64,000 nucleotides of DNA from Halomonas salinarum. Lineage in GTDB: Bacteria; Pseudomonadota; Gammaproteobacteria; Pseudomonadales; Halomonadaceae. Shown piece after piece: positions 1 to 10,374 of this stretch. The stretch covers positions 102,337 to 166,336 of the forward strand of contig NZ_WWNB01000006.1 in NCBI RefSeq assembly GCF_012062845.1, in the 5' to 3' direction. The stretch's first letter is position 1. Every line of letters begins with the position of its first letter. A program made the position numbers and the translations under genes. The notes beneath the pieces were generated by a model. That model searched no databases. It worked only from the letters and a program-made list of their open reading frames with translations, and was not told the origin of the DNA.

Positions 1-157
1 TGGCACGGCCGTTCTGAGCTTCGATCACCGCCTGGGCGCCCGGCTCGAAGGTCTTGAGCGGCGTCGCGTCGGTGTCGATCTCGTTGGAATACAGCCACAG
101 ATGGCCGGCCTTCAGGCGGCGGTCGGCGTTCTTCTTCAAGCGCAGGCGTTCGGTCAC
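1..157 (-). CDS. rlmI: RlmI-type rRNA methyltransferase, N-terminal fragment
   Basis: Only the first 52 codons lie in the window; the gene runs off the left edge. The visible part contains RRLKAGHLWLYSNEI, which resembles the N-terminal PUA domain of the SAM-dependent 23S rRNA cytosine methyltransferases of the RlmI family. That family modifies 23S rRNA in the large subunit. The start is a GTG at 157 with a GGAG six bases upstream. The catalytic Rossmann domain is outside the window, so the exact member of the family is uncertain. Confidence 0.6.
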   Translation of the reverse strand, partial: MTERLRLKKNADRRLKAGHLWLYSNEIDTDATPLKTFEPGAQAVIEAQNGRA

Positions 158-245
158 GGAGGTCTCCGTCAAACAGACAACAGGAAAGTAAGGACAGTCT
201 ACTCTGCCGCACCCGGCAACGCGCGAGCACGGCGGATTAACCACA

Positions 246-1154
246 TCAGGTCTGGCAGCTAGGGCAAAAGACGCTGGCACGCTGACCAAGAGTCACCAGG
301 CGAAGCTCTCTTCCACAGCGTCGACAGGGCTCGCCATTGCGGCCATAGACATTCAGGCGCTGAGCGAAATAGCCCGGCTCCCCGGTGCCACTGACGAAAT
401 CACGCAGCGTCGTGCCGCCCTGCGTTATCGCCGCCGCCAGTACCTCGCGGATCGCAGCGGTGAGCCGCACATAACGCTCACGCGAGATCTGGCCGGCAGC
501 CCGGCGCGGATCGATGCCGGCAAGGAACAGCGCCTCGGCGGCGTAAATATTGCCCACCCCCACCACGATGGCGTTATCCATCAGGAAAGGCTTCACGGCC
601 AGGCGCCGCTTGCGCGAGCACTGGAACAGCCGCTCATCATCGAAGGCCGGCGACAGCGGCTCCGGCCCCAGCTTCGCCAGGCGCCGGTCGCCGTCGCCCT
701 CGAGCCAATCGAGGAAGCCGAAGCGGCGCGGATCGTGATAGCGCAGAATCGCGCCATCCTCCATCACCAGATCGACATGGTCGTGCTTCTTTGGGGGATC
801 GCCGAGCCGCGCAATGCGCAGGCTGCCGGACATGCCCAGATGCCAGAGCAGCGCCTGACGCGGCTTGGCCTCAAGCCAGATACCGTCGCCCGCCCCCACA
901 GCGCCCGATGCCACACTGTCGGGTGCCGCATCATCGGGTGCCGCATCGCCGGGCGCCGCATCGATCGGCAGGATCAGATACTTGGCACGACGTGAAAGCG
1001 CACCGATACGCATACCGATCAAGGCGTTTTCGAGCCCCTCCGGCACCGGCAGGCGCAGCCGCCGCTGACGCACGATCACCTCGCGGATCTCGCGCCCTTC
1101 CAGATAGGGGGCGATACCGCGGCGCGTGGTCTCGACTTCGGGAAGCTCGGGCAT
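246..1154 (-). CDS. mutM: Formamidopyrimidine-DNA glycosylase (Fpg/MutM)
   Basis: Base-excision repair enzyme that removes 8-oxoguanine and ring-opened purines and nicks the abasic site. Seen: the catalytic N-terminus MPELPEVE (Pro2 and Glu3, counting Met), Lys58 in RRAKYL, the core motif [10 protein letters not shown], the helix-two-turn-helix region with [13 protein letters not shown], and a C-terminal zinc finger C-x2-C-x16-C-x2-C ending in CPSC. At 302 residues it is 33 longer than the E. coli enzyme. The extra length is an Ala/Asp/Pro-rich insert at about residues 65-95, encoded partly by a 15-bp tandem repeat. It lies downstream of rpmB-rpmG, beyond a terminator, as in many gammaproteobacteria. 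Confidence 0.97.
   Translation of the reverse strand: MPELPEVETTRRGIAPYLEGREIREVIVRQRRLRLPVPEGLENALIGMRIGALSRRAKYLILPIDAAPGDAAPDDAAPDSVASGAVGAGDGIWLEAKPRQALLWHLGMSGSLRIARLGDPPKKHDHVDLVMEDGAILRYHDPRRFGFLDWLEGDGDRRLAKLGPEPLSPAFDDERLFQCSRKRRLAVKPFLMDNAIVVGVGNIYAAEALFLAGIDPRRAAGQISRERYVRLTAAIREVLAAAITQGGTTLRDFVSGTGEPGYFAQRLNVYGRNGEPCRRCGRELRLVTLGQRASVFCPSCQT
921..965. repeat. Three tandem 15-bp repeats inside mutM
   Basis: Three consecutive 15-base units start at 921, 936 and 951, each close to GGGTGCCGCATCATC. On the coding strand they encode repeats of the pattern [10 protein letters not shown] in the insert between catalytic Lys58 and the HLGMSGSL strand of MutM. The unit length is a multiple of three, so copy-number change would keep the frame. 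Confidence 0.9.
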
Positions 1155-1210
1155 GGCGCGATGATTCCGTGGAGCGGTGGGCGTGGGACAGAGGGAGGCG
1201 CCAAAGACGC

Positions 1211-1233
1211 AAAAACCCGGCGTTAACCGGGTT
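1211..1233 (-). terminator. Rho-independent terminator after rpmG
   Basis: Read on the minus strand, a 7-bp stem (AACCCGG / CCGGGTT) with a six-base loop is followed by a T run. It sits between rpmG and mutM, so the ribosomal-protein transcript probably ends here, with some read-through into mutM possible. Confidence 0.8.
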
Positions 1234-1273
1234 CAGGCGACAGGCTTTCGCCTGCGGCAGGAGCCATCAAGTG

Positions 1274-1429
1274 TTACTTGATCTTGGCTTCCTTGTACAT
1301 CACGTGCTTGCGAATCGTCGGATCAAACTTCTTGAATTCAAGCTTGTCCGGCGTGTTCCGCTTGTTCTTATCGGTGGTGTAGAAATGGCCGGTACCGGCG
1401 CTGGACACCATACGAATCTTATCGCGCAT
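1274..1429 (-). CDS. rpmG: 50S ribosomal protein L33
   Basis: A 51-residue basic protein beginning [19 protein letters not shown] and ending [11 protein letters not shown], which matches the L33 family over its whole length. It has no cysteines, so it is the zinc-independent form, as in E. coli. An AGGGAG Shine-Dalgarno lies just before the ATG at 1429. It follows rpmB by 25 bases and is very likely co-transcribed with it. Confidence 0.97.
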   Translation of the reverse strand: MRDKIRMVSSAGTGHFYTTDKNKRNTPDKLEFKKFDPTIRKHVMYKEAKIK

Positions 1430-1454
1430 GACTCAGTTCTCCCTGGAAGGCTGC

Positions 1455-1691
1455 TTAAACGCGTTCGCCGCGCTTACGAATATCGGACAGCACCTCTTCG
1501 ATGCCTTTCTTGTCGATGATGCGCATACCCTTGGAGGAGAGGCGCAGCTTGATGAAGCGCTTCTCAGACTCCACCCAGAAACGGTGGGAATGCAGGTTCG
1601 GCAAGAAACGACGACGGGTCCTGCGCTGGGAGTGAGATACGTTATTACCTGTTACCGGACGCTTGCCGGTAACCTGACATACATTGGACAT
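1455..1691 (-). CDS. rpmB: 50S ribosomal protein L28
   Basis: A 78-residue protein beginning [20 protein letters not shown] and ending IRKRGERV, the full length of bacterial L28. The open frame continues upstream, but the ATG at 1691 gives the conserved N-terminus and a GGAGGCTCCC stretch precedes it. It is the first gene of the rpmB-rpmG operon, with a good sigma-70-like promoter at 1811-1839. Confidence 0.98.
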   Translation of the reverse strand: MSNVCQVTGKRPVTGNNVSHSQRRTRRRFLPNLHSHRFWVESEKRFIKLRLSSKGMRIIDKKGIEEVLSDIRKRGERV

Positions 1692-1810
1692 GGGAGCCTC
1701 CAACCGCTTGGCGAGTTGTTCAAAACCTGTCGGGCAAACCGGGTAGGGCGAACGGCTGGCCACCGCCTCGATGCCCCCTTATTTAACCCAGGGAATTCTA
1801 AAGGGTGCAT

Positions 1811-1839
1811 GTTATACCAGAGGCCGGCATTCGCGGCAA
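1811..1839 (-). promoter_or_regulatory. Probable sigma-70 promoter of rpmB-rpmG
   Basis: On the minus strand, TTGCCG (1839-1834), a 17-base spacer and TATAAC (1816-1811) form a near-consensus promoter about 120 bases upstream of rpmB. No transcription-start data are available from sequence alone. Confidence 0.6.
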
Positions 1840-2106
1840 GCATCATTGGTACAACACTCTCCCCCTGCACTCCCATGAGCGCTGGCCTGGAGGTCAAGAC
1901 GGGCGTCTTTAGTTGGCACGACACCTACACGACAGACAGGTGCTGTGTGACCCGGCGCGATAGATACCAATCACTCAGGGCTCATTCGCACTCGGCGGCG
2001 CAGTCTACCGCACCTCCTCATGGAACGAAATGATCGCAGGAGCGAAATGATCCGCTCCATGCGACGCTCGATACCACGACGACCATGCAAGACAACCATG
2101 CTGCCT
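1840..2106. other. Non-coding rest of the rpmB-radC gap
   Basis: No credible gene. Apart from the rpmB promoter, the only structure is an imperfect 9-bp inverted repeat (2019-2027 with 2053-2061, CATGGAACG / CGCTCCATG). Its loop holds two direct copies of CGAAATGATC (2026-2035, 2043-2052). It lies just downstream of the radC stop codon and could form a weak 3' hairpin on that transcript. Confidence 0.4.
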
Positions 2107-2781
2107 CTATAGCCACCCTCGCTCGGCAAAAGAGACCACCTCGCCGTCGCCGACCACAAAGTGATCGAGGACCCGGATCTCGAAGAGCTCCAGGGCCGCC
2201 TTGAGGCGTTGCGTGATGCGCCGGTCGGCGTCACTCGGCTCGGCCACTCCGGAAGGATGGTTATGGGCCAGAATGGTCGCACCGGCGCCTAGCGCCAGGG
2301 CACGCCGGGCCACCTCCCGGGGATACACCGAGGCACTGTCGAGGGTGCCGCGAAACAACGACTCGAAGTGAATCACACGATGCTGGCTATCCAGAAACAT
2401 CACCGCGAACTCCTCATGGCCCAGATGGCGAAGCTTCGAGGCCAGAAAGGCGCGCACCAACGCAGGCGAGGTCAGGGCGTCACCCCGGGTGAGCTGGCTT
2501 GCCAGGTGGCGACGCGACATCTCAAGCACCGCCTGCAGCTGCACGAAGCTGGCATCGCCCAACCCGTGCTCGGCGCAAAAACGCGCTCGGTCCGCTTCGA
2601 GTAGCGGCCGCAGGCCACCAAAGCTCGTCAACAGATCCCGCGCCAGATCCACTGCCGAGCGCCCCTTGACCCCCACCCGCAGAAAAATCGCCAGCAGCTC
2701 TGCATCTGATAGCGCTGCTGGCCCCAGGCTCAACAGTTTCTCTCGCGGGCGCTCTCCCTCCGGCCAATCTCGAATCGCCAT
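2107..2781 (-). CDS. radC: RadC family protein (JAB/MPN domain)
   Basis: A 224-residue RadC-type protein: an N-terminal helix-hairpin-helix-like region ([20 protein letters not shown]) and a C-terminal MPN+/JAMM domain with the metal-binding HNHPSG motif and a following Asp (SDADRR). The original DNA-repair assignment of the family is doubtful and its biochemical role is unsettled. AGGAGG precedes the ATG at 2781. It diverges from coaBC with a 269-base gap between them, the usual gammaproteobacterial arrangement. Confidence 0.93.
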   Translation of the reverse strand: MAIRDWPEGERPREKLLSLGPAALSDAELLAIFLRVGVKGRSAVDLARDLLTSFGGLRPLLEADRARFCAEHGLGDASFVQLQAVLEMSRRHLASQLTRGDALTSPALVRAFLASKLRHLGHEEFAVMFLDSQHRVIHFESLFRGTLDSASVYPREVARRALALGAGATILAHNHPSGVAEPSDADRRITQRLKAALELFEIRVLDHFVVGDGEVVSFAERGWL

Positions 2782-3050
2782 ACGACGCCTCCTTGCGTCC
2801 GGGTAACGATGACTCGGCCTTCACCGCTCTGCGAAAGCCAGGCCGCCTCATTATTAGCAAAGCCTATATATAGCGATGCTGCAACGCCCACCATCATGGG
2901 GAACCGCCGCGAGATCACCCGCACCTGAATGACACGGCAGCCACACGCTCGACAGGAGACCGGGAGATCACCGCCCGGGCCGGGGCACGCTACGCAAGAA
3001 ATGCGCTGAGTGGTAAGGTATGAGGCTTCGCTCACGGCTCGGATTCTGAG

Positions 3051-4382
3051 ATGGCAACCCCCTCCGGAAAGCGCATTCTACTTGGCATCAGTGCCGGCAT
3101 TGCCGCCTACAAAAGCGCCCACCTCGCCCGCCTGTTGAAGAAGGCAGGACACGAGGTGCGCGTGGTCATGACCGATGGTGCTCAGGCGTTCATCACCCCG
3201 CTGACGCTGCAGGCACTCACCGGCGAAGCGGTACGCACCTCGCTGCTCGACCCTGAGGCTGAGGCCGGCATGGGGCATATCGAGCTCGCCCGCTGGGCAG
3301 AGTTGATCCTGATCGCACCGGCCACCGCCGACCTGATGGCCCGCCTCGTTCACGGCCATGCCGATGACCTGTTGACCACCCTGTGCCTGGCAAGCCAAGC
3401 CGAGAAAGTGATGGCGCCGGCCATGAACCAGGCCATGTGGCGTCACCCGGCGACCACCCGCAATGCTCGCCAGCTCGAGGCCGATGGCTGGCAGTTGCTG
3501 GGGCCTGCGGCCGGTGACCAGGCCTGCGGTGATGTCGGGCCCGGGCGCATGCTCGAGCCCGAAGCCATCGTCGACGCGCTCTTTATGGCGCCGCTTTTCA
3601 AGGCGCCCGATGCTGCGCCTGCCGAGGCGCGCCCGGCTCAAGGCCTGACGGTCACCATCACCGCCGGCCCGACGCGTGAGCCGCTGGACCCGGTGCGTTA
3701 TCTGTCCAACCACAGCTCGGGGAAGATGGGCTATGCACTTGCCGAGGCAGCAGCCGCACTCGGTGCCACCGTGCACTTGATCAGCGGCCCCGTGACGCTT
3801 GCCACGCCGAACAGTGTGCGACGCATCAATGTGAGCTCAGCGACCGAGATGGCGGAGGCGGCGCATCGCCTGGCAGGGCAAAGCGATGTCTTCATCGGCT
3901 GCGCGGCGGTCGCCGACTACCGAGCCGCCAACGTCAGCGAGCACAAGATCAAGAAAACAACAGAGAGTGACGAGCTGACCCTCACACTGGTCAAGAACCC
4001 CGACATCATTGCCGAGGTGGCAAGGCACCGTAGTGGTGCAACCCGCCCCTTTGTGGTGGGTTTTGCCGCCGAGACGCGCGATCTCGAGGCCTATGCCCAG
4101 GACAAGCTGGCCCGTAAGGGTCTCGACATGATCGTTGCCAATGATGTTTCCCAGGCGGGTCTGGGCTTTGGCTCGGACAGTAACGCCGCCCTGGTGCTGT
4201 GGCCGGCCAGCAGCGAGCCGCATTCCCCCCTTGGCCGCCGGGCCTTACCCGCCCAGACCAAGGCCACACTCGCCACGGCGATCCTCGACTGCGTACTCGA
4301 GCGCCTTGAACACTCTGATACCGCTTCGTCACCGATCGCCACTACCCAGAACCCCAAGGCCTCATCACAGGACCCCCAATGA
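3051..4382 (+). CDS. coaBC: Bifunctional phosphopantothenoylcysteine decarboxylase / phosphopantothenate-cysteine ligase
   Basis: Catalyses two consecutive steps of coenzyme A synthesis: ligation of cysteine to 4'-phosphopantothenate, then decarboxylation. The N-terminal flavoprotein (CoaC) half, about residues 1-185, shows [10 protein letters not shown], the active-site [17 protein letters not shown] and the catalytic Cys in [10 protein letters not shown]. The CoaB half, about 195-405, has [28 protein letters not shown] and VKNPDI. A Ser/Thr-rich tail follows, giving 443 residues. The stop overlaps the start of dut by four bases (ATGA), so the two are translationally coupled. Confidence 0.97.
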   Translation: MATPSGKRILLGISAGIAAYKSAHLARLLKKAGHEVRVVMTDGAQAFITPLTLQALTGEAVRTSLLDPEAEAGMGHIELARWAELILIAPATADLMARLVHGHADDLLTTLCLASQAEKVMAPAMNQAMWRHPATTRNARQLEADGWQLLGPAAGDQACGDVGPGRMLEPEAIVDALFMAPLFKAPDAAPAEARPAQGLTVTITAGPTREPLDPVRYLSNHSSGKMGYALAEAAAALGATVHLISGPVTLATPNSVRRINVSSATEMAEAAHRLAGQSDVFIGCAAVADYRAANVSEHKIKKTTESDELTLTLVKNPDIIAEVARHRSGATRPFVVGFAAETRDLEAYAQDKLARKGLDMIVANDVSQAGLGFGSDSNAALVLWPASSEPHSPLGRRALPAQTKATLATAILDCVLERLEHSDTASSPIATTQNPKASSQDPQ

Positions 4383-4891
4383 CCGCGACTCCTTCCACTC
4401 CGCGCCTGGCCGTCAAGATTCTCGACGAGCGCGTTCGCGATCACATGCCCCACTATGCCACCGCCGGCAGCGCCGGCATGGACCTGCGTGCCCTGCTCGA
4501 TGCACCGCTGACCCTGGCCCCCGGCGAGTGTGAGCTGGTGCGCACCGGGCTCGCCGTGCACATCGGCGACCCCTCGCTCGCCGGCATGATTCTTCCCCGC
4601 TCGGGGCTCGGCCACAAGCACGGCATCGTGCTTGGCAACCTGGTGGGACTGATCGACTCCGACTACCAGGGCGAGCTGATGATCTCGGTGTGGAACCGCG
4701 GCCAGCAGAGCTTCGTGCTGGAACCCTTCGAGCGCCTGGCACAGTACGTGCTTGTTCCTGTGGTACAGGCAAAGCTCGAGGTGGTCGATGACTTCGACGC
4801 CGGCCAACTCGGCACCGACCAGGGCGATACCAGCCAGCGTGGCACCGGCCAACGTGGCACCGGAGGTTTTGGCAGCTCGGGCCGCCATTGA
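4379..4891 (+). CDS. dut: Deoxyuridine 5'-triphosphate nucleotidohydrolase (dUTPase)
   Basis: Hydrolyses dUTP to dUMP and pyrophosphate, keeping uracil out of DNA and supplying dUMP for dTMP synthesis. The trimeric-dUTPase motifs are in order: [10 protein letters not shown] (I), [10 protein letters not shown] (II), [19 protein letters not shown] (III), [12 protein letters not shown] (IV) and [10 protein letters not shown] (V). Motif V is preceded by a partly duplicated QRGTG stretch, and the protein is 170 residues, somewhat longer than the 151 of E. coli. The start codon overlaps the coaBC stop. Confidence 0.97.
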   Translation: MTATPSTPRLAVKILDERVRDHMPHYATAGSAGMDLRALLDAPLTLAPGECELVRTGLAVHIGDPSLAGMILPRSGLGHKHGIVLGNLVGLIDSDYQGELMISVWNRGQQSFVLEPFERLAQYVLVPVVQAKLEVVDDFDAGQLGTDQGDTSQRGTGQRGTGGFGSSGRH

Positions 4892-5009
4892 ACATGGCCC
4901 TCTACCACGCGCATCACCCAACATCGCTTCGACATCACTTCAGACTTGGGGCGAACACCGGACGCATTCGACCCACTCGACCGACACTCTACTGCAAAGG
5001 AATGACCTC

Positions 5010-6392
5010 ATGACTCAGGTACCCGCTTCGATCTTCCGCGCCTACGACATCCGCGGCATCGTCGACGACTCTCTCACCGAAGCCGGCGTCGAGCAGATCG
5101 GACGCGCCATCGGCAGCGAGGCCGCCGCCCGCGGCGAGTCCAGCGTGGTGGTTGCTCGCGATGGCCGCCTGTCCGGGCCGCGACTTTCAAGCGCCCTGAT
5201 GCGCGGCCTGGCCGCCGCCGGTCAGGACGTCATCGATATCGGCATGGTGCCGACCCCGGTGCTCTACTTCGCCACCCACGTGCTCGAGGGCACCGCTTCC
5301 GGGGTGATGGTCACCGGCAGCCACAACCCGCCAGACTACAACGGCCTGAAGATCGTACTCGGCGGCGAGACCCTGTCCGGTGAGGCCATCACGGCCCTGC
5401 ACACCCGCCTCGACAAGGATGACCTGACAAGCGGTCAGGGCAGCATCCGCGAAGCCGATGTCCGCGAGCAGTACCTGCAACGCATTCTTGGCGATATCGC
5501 GCCGGCACGGCCACTCAAGGCGGTGGTCGACTGCGGCAACGGCGTGGCCGGCGAGCTTGGCCCAAAGCTCATCGAACGCCTCGGCATCGAGACCGTTCCG
5601 CTGTTCGCCGAGATCGACGGCACCTTCCCGAACCACCACCCCGACCCGGGCAAGCCCGAGAACCTCACCGACCTGATTCGCACCGTCAAGGAAACCGGCG
5701 CCGATATCGGCCTTGCCTTCGACGGCGACGGTGACCGCCTCGGCGTGATCACGCCCAAGGGCGAGCTGATCTATCCGGACCGGCTGATGATGGCCTTCGC
5801 CGAGGACATGCTTGAGCGCAACCCCGGCGCCCGGGTCATCTTCGACGTCAAGTGCACCGGCAACCTGGCGCAGGTGATTGAGGCAGCTGGCGGCACCCCG
5901 GAGATGTGGCGCACCGGCCACTCCCTGATCAAGGCGCGCATGAAGGAGACCGGCGCCCAGCTCGCCGGCGAGATGAGCGGCCACATCTTCTTCCAGGAAC
6001 GCTGGTACGGCTTCGACGACGGCCTCTACGGCGCCGCCCGCCTGCTCGAGATCCTGTCGAAGCAGGACCAGGACGCCGACGCCTTCTTCGCCCGCTTCCC
6101 ACAGGACCTGGGCACCCCGGAACTCAATATCACCGTCACCGACGAGACCAAGTTCGCGCTGGTCGAGCGCCTGGCCCGGGAGGCCGACTTCGGCGAGGAC
6201 GGCGTCAAGACGACCCTGGACGGCATCCGCGTCGACTATCCTGATGGCTGGGGCCTTTGCCGGGCCTCCAACACCACCCCGGTGCTGGTACTGCGCTTCG
6301 AGGGCAAGAGCGAGGCGGCGCTTGCACGCATCCAGGCACGCTTCGGCGATGCACTGAAACAGATCGATGCAAGCATATCGCTGCCGTTCTGA
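5010..6392 (+). CDS. algC: Phosphomannomutase / phosphoglucomutase (AlgC type)
   Basis: Interconverts hexose 6- and 1-phosphates, feeding GDP-mannose and UDP-glucose dependent polysaccharide and LPS synthesis. Seen: FRAYDIRG at the N-terminus, the phosphoserine loop TGSHNPPDYNG, the magnesium loop FDGDGDR, the sugar-specificity loop GEMSGHIFF and a C-terminal phosphate-binding RASNTTPVLVLRFEG. The frame is open far upstream, but the ATG at 5010 has AAAGGA before it and gives the family N-terminus (460 residues). The position after coaBC-dut and before argB is also seen in pseudomonads. Confidence 0.93.
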   Translation: MTQVPASIFRAYDIRGIVDDSLTEAGVEQIGRAIGSEAAARGESSVVVARDGRLSGPRLSSALMRGLAAAGQDVIDIGMVPTPVLYFATHVLEGTASGVMVTGSHNPPDYNGLKIVLGGETLSGEAITALHTRLDKDDLTSGQGSIREADVREQYLQRILGDIAPARPLKAVVDCGNGVAGELGPKLIERLGIETVPLFAEIDGTFPNHHPDPGKPENLTDLIRTVKETGADIGLAFDGDGDRLGVITPKGELIYPDRLMMAFAEDMLERNPGARVIFDVKCTGNLAQVIEAAGGTPEMWRTGHSLIKARMKETGAQLAGEMSGHIFFQERWYGFDDGLYGAARLLEILSKQDQDADAFFARFPQDLGTPELNITVTDETKFALVERLAREADFGEDGVKTTLDGIRVDYPDGWGLCRASNTTPVLVLRFEGKSEAALARIQARFGDALKQIDASISLPF

Positions 6393-6433
6393 AACGAGCG
6401 TGACACCGACGTAGCACCCATCGATTCATCTGA

Positions 6434-7414
<981 letters not shown>

Positions 7415-7499
7415 CAGATAGCCGCAAGGCGGATTGCCCCGCTCGCAGCGGCTCAGTAGGATGAGCTAGAGACTCCCAAAATATTATTAGAAGAAGCTC

Positions 7500-8117
7500 A
7501 TGACGCAGGAAACCAACAAACCCAATCGCCGCGAGCAGATCCTTCAAGCGCTGGCGCTGATGCTTGAGGAAGATAGCGGCAAGCGCATCACCATCGCCGC
7601 CCTGGCGCGCCAGGTCGGTGTTTCGGAGGCTGCGCTCTACCGCCACTTCCCGAGCAAGGCCCGCATGTTCGAAGGGCTGATCGAGTTCATCGAGGAGAGC
7701 CTGTTCGAGCGTATCCGCCGCATCCTCGATGAAACACCCGGCGCCCTGTCACGCTGCCAGCAGATCATGACCCTGCTGCTGGGTTTCGCCGAGAAAAACC
7801 CGGGGCTGTCCCGGCTGCTCGGGGGCGATGCGCTGACCGGTGAGACCGCGCGCCTTCGCCTGCGCATTCACCAGCTCTTCGAGCGCCTCGAAACACAGCT
7901 CAAGCAGGTCCTGCGCGAGGCCGAGCTTCACGAACAGCACCGCCCACGGGTCTCGGCCTCGGCAAGTGCCAACCTTCTGATGGCGCATGTGGAGGGTCAG
8001 ATCTCCCAGTATGTCCGGAGCGACTTCAAGCACCGCCCCACCGAGTTCTGGGACGACCAGTGGACCTTGATTGCCGAGCGACTGCTCGTTGAAGTACCAA
8101 ACCTCGCTCGCGCCTGA
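7500..8117 (+). CDS. slmA: Nucleoid occlusion factor SlmA (TetR family)
   Basis: DNA-bound inhibitor of FtsZ assembly that blocks division over the nucleoid. The protein is 205 residues, close to E. coli SlmA, with an N-terminal helix-turn-helix ([24 protein letters not shown]) and the family sequence [14 protein letters not shown]. Location after the dut block is conserved in gammaproteobacteria. An AGAAG stretch precedes the ATG at 7500. Unlike most TetR proteins it is not expected to regulate neighbouring genes. Confidence 0.93.
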   Translation: MTQETNKPNRREQILQALALMLEEDSGKRITIAALARQVGVSEAALYRHFPSKARMFEGLIEFIEESLFERIRRILDETPGALSRCQQIMTLLLGFAEKNPGLSRLLGGDALTGETARLRLRIHQLFERLETQLKQVLREAELHEQHRPRVSASASANLLMAHVEGQISQYVRSDFKHRPTEFWDDQWTLIAERLLVEVPNLARA

Positions 8118-8219
8118 ATCAGTGCGCATAAGGGCTGCAACGCCCTGGTAGCGAGCATCTGATTTCGAGCAACGCAAGCCAGGGGGCGAGAGCTCAGAGG
8201 TCTTGCCCCCCAGAAACGC

Positions 8220-8253
8220 AAAACCCCCGATGCCGAAGCACTGGGGGTTTTTT
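8220..8253. terminator. Bidirectional terminator between slmA and rpoH
   Basis: Stem AAAACCCCC (8220-8228) pairs with GGGGGTTTT (8243-8251) around a 14-base loop, with A and T runs on either side. It lies between the convergent 3' ends of slmA and rpoH and could serve both. Confidence 0.85.
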
Positions 8254-8295
8254 CATGCCATTAGACGGTCATGGCGGGCAATCGCCTGGCAACGA

Positions 8296-9165
8296 CTAGG
8301 CCACCAAGGCGTCGCCAATCTGATGCTTGATCTTCTTCATGGCGTTTTTCTCGAGCTGACGAATGCGCTCGGCGGATACGCCATAGACATCAGCCAGATC
8401 GTGCAGGGTCGCCTTGGGCTCATTGAGCCAGCGCCGCGTCAGGATGTCCTGTGAGCGCTCGTCCAACTCGCCGAGAGCGGCGCGCAGACGACGGGTAGAG
8501 TCCTCTTCCCAGTCACTGTCTTCGAGCTGGGTCGCCGGGTCATAGCGACCGTCGTCGAGGAAGTTGACCGGCGCCTGATAGGAGGAGGACTCGTCATCAT
8601 CGCTTGGCGACGCATCGAAACCAGCGTCGTAGGCCGACAGCCGCCCTTCCATGTCGCGCACCACCTGCGGCTTGACGTCGAGATCCTTGGCGATGGCATC
8701 GACTTCGTCATTGTTGAGCCAAGCCAGGCGCTTCTTGGCGCTGCGCAGGTTGAAGAACAATTTGCGCTGAGCCTTGGTGGTAGCGATCTTGACGATGCGC
8801 CAGTTGCGCAGCACGAACTCATGGATCTCGGCCTTGATCCAGTGCACCGCGAAGGAGACCAGACGCACGCCCTGATGCGGGTCGAAACGCTTGACGGCCT
8901 TCATCAGGCCCACGTTGCCCTCCTGAATCAGGTCTGCCTGGGGCAGGCCGTAACCGGAGTAGCTGCGGGCGATATGCACCACGAAACGTAGATGTGACAT
9001 GACCAGCCGGCGGGCCGATTCGAGATCGTTCTCGTCATGAAGGCGGAAAGCCAATTCACGCTCTTCTTCAGCGGTCAGTACGGCAATACCGTTAACCGCC
9101 TGAATGTACCCATTCAGGTCGTGGCCCGGGGATAATTGGCCAGTAGGCAGAAGACTGGTGCTCAT
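8296..9165 (-). CDS. rpoH: RNA polymerase sigma-32 factor (heat shock)
   Basis: Directs RNA polymerase to heat-shock promoters. The 289-residue protein has region 2 ([37 protein letters not shown]), the RpoH box [15 protein letters not shown] that distinguishes sigma-32, and a region 4.2 helix-turn-helix ([16 protein letters not shown]). The upstream open frame is discarded because the ATG at 9165 gives the family N-terminus. It lies downstream of ftsY-ftsE-ftsX in the same direction, the standard arrangement. Family members are controlled by translation and proteolysis. Confidence 0.97.
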   Translation of the reverse strand: MSTSLLPTGQLSPGHDLNGYIQAVNGIAVLTAEEERELAFRLHDENDLESARRLVMSHLRFVVHIARSYSGYGLPQADLIQEGNVGLMKAVKRFDPHQGVRLVSFAVHWIKAEIHEFVLRNWRIVKIATTKAQRKLFFNLRSAKKRLAWLNNDEVDAIAKDLDVKPQVVRDMEGRLSAYDAGFDASPSDDDESSSYQAPVNFLDDGRYDPATQLEDSDWEEDSTRRLRAALGELDERSQDILTRRWLNEPKATLHDLADVYGVSAERIRQLEKNAMKKIKHQIGDALVA

Positions 9166-9198
9166 GCAGGATGTCTCCAAGTTTGCCCTCAGTATCGT

Positions 9199-9226
9199 GC
9201 GCACACGCATGAAAAAGCGTGCGCGC
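9199..9226 (-). promoter_or_regulatory. Hairpin in the rpoH leader
   Basis: A 10-position stem with one mismatch (GCGCGCACGC / GCGTGTGCGC on the mRNA sense) around an A/T-rich loop ends 33 bases upstream of the rpoH start codon. Whether it influences translation or temperature response is unknown. Confidence 0.35.
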
Positions 9227-9381
9227 GGGAGCGTACGTTGTGATCGAGGCAAGCGACTCGACCTCGACCATTAGATGACTAACGTTTCGCTGTTGGATGT
9301 TCACCAGACCATAAAGTTCCGGAGAATGCCAGTTGCTCGTATCAATCGACGTCATTTGTCCGTCGCGACACGCAGTGTAGC

Positions 9382-10374
9382 CTACTGAGGACGGATGTCA
9401 GCCAGATGACGCGAAACCGCGATCCAAGCCCCCAGTAAACCGAGCAGTGTACTTGAAATCAGCAGCGTTGCCGAGCCCATGGCATCCAGGGCAGGCATCG
9501 TGAAGCTGGCGCCGTAACTCTCCGCCAGGGCCGTCGCCGGTGCACTCAACCACTGCCGACCCAGCGCCAAGAGTCCCCAGGCCAGGAGCCCACCACCGAG
9601 ACCATACCAGGCACCGCTGTACAGGAAGGGCCGGCGCACGAAGGCGTGGGTTGCCCCGAGCAGGGTGACGACCTCAATCTCCTGGCGACGGCTCTCTACC
9701 GCCAGCCGGATGGTGTTGCCCACCACCAGCAGCACCCCCAGACCGAACAGCACGCCAAGCGCCAGGGTCACCCGGCGACCAAGCTCGGCAAGGCGTTTGA
9801 GACGCTCAAGCCAGGCAAGATCCACACGCACCTCATCCACGCCGCTGACCGCTTCAAGCTCGGTCGCCAGCGTGCGCATGGCATCAGGCGATGCATCCCG
9901 AGGCGAGACGACAACACTTGCCGGCAGGGGATTGGTCGTGAGCCGGTCGAGGGCATCCTCGAGCCCCAACGCCTGCTGGAACTCGGCCATACCTTCGGCG
10001 GCCGTGATCAGCCGTATCGCCTCGACCGCCGGCGTCGAACCCAGTGCCTCGGCTACGCGCATCGCTTCGCGCTCATCGACATCACTTTCCAGATAGGCCG
10101 TCAGTGTCGCGCTCTCGTCGAGCTGGGTATCCAGCAGGCGAGCCCCATCAAGCGTCAGCCACAGAGCGGTGGGCAGCATCAGGGCAATGGCGATGGCCAG
10201 CATGGTCAGCAAACTGGCGACAGGCGTGCGAATCAGGCGTGTGGCACTGTCCCGGCACATGGCCCGGTGGTGTCGGGCCCAGGCGCTAAGCCGGCTGCGC
10301 ATCACCGTGCGTTGACTTCGTGCTCCACGCCTCGAGGTGCCACTCGCCGCTTGAGCGTTTTCACGTTCACTCAT
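9382..10374 (-). CDS. ftsX: Cell division protein FtsX (ABC transporter-like permease)
   Basis: Membrane half of FtsEX, which couples ATP hydrolysis at the divisome to peptidoglycan hydrolase activation. Residues 1-50 are basic and cytoplasmic; a first membrane segment (SLLTMLAIAIALMLPTALWL) is followed by a periplasmic domain of about 120 residues and then three more membrane segments, the last near the C-terminus. It is 330 residues against 352 in E. coli. The start overlaps the ftsE stop by four bases, so the pair is translationally coupled. Confidence 0.95.
   Translation of the reverse strand: MSERENAQAASGTSRRGARSQRTVMRSRLSAWARHHRAMCRDSATRLIRTPVASLLTMLAIAIALMLPTALWLTLDGARLLDTQLDESATLTAYLESDVDEREAMRVAEALGSTPAVEAIRLITAAEGMAEFQQALGLEDALDRLTTNPLPASVVVSPRDASPDAMRTLATELEAVSGVDEVRVDLAWLERLKRLAELGRRVTLALGVLFGLGVLLVVGNTIRLAVESRRQEIEVVTLLGATHAFVRRPFLYSGAWYGLGGGLLAWGLLALGRQWLSAPATALAESYGASFTMPALDAMGSATLLISSTLLGLLGAWIAVSRHLADIRPQ

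Noticed and set aside
2019..2061. Inverted repeat with two CGAAATGATC copies after radC as a mobile-element end
   Set aside because: No transposase, target duplication or second end; a weak 3' hairpin is the simpler reading.
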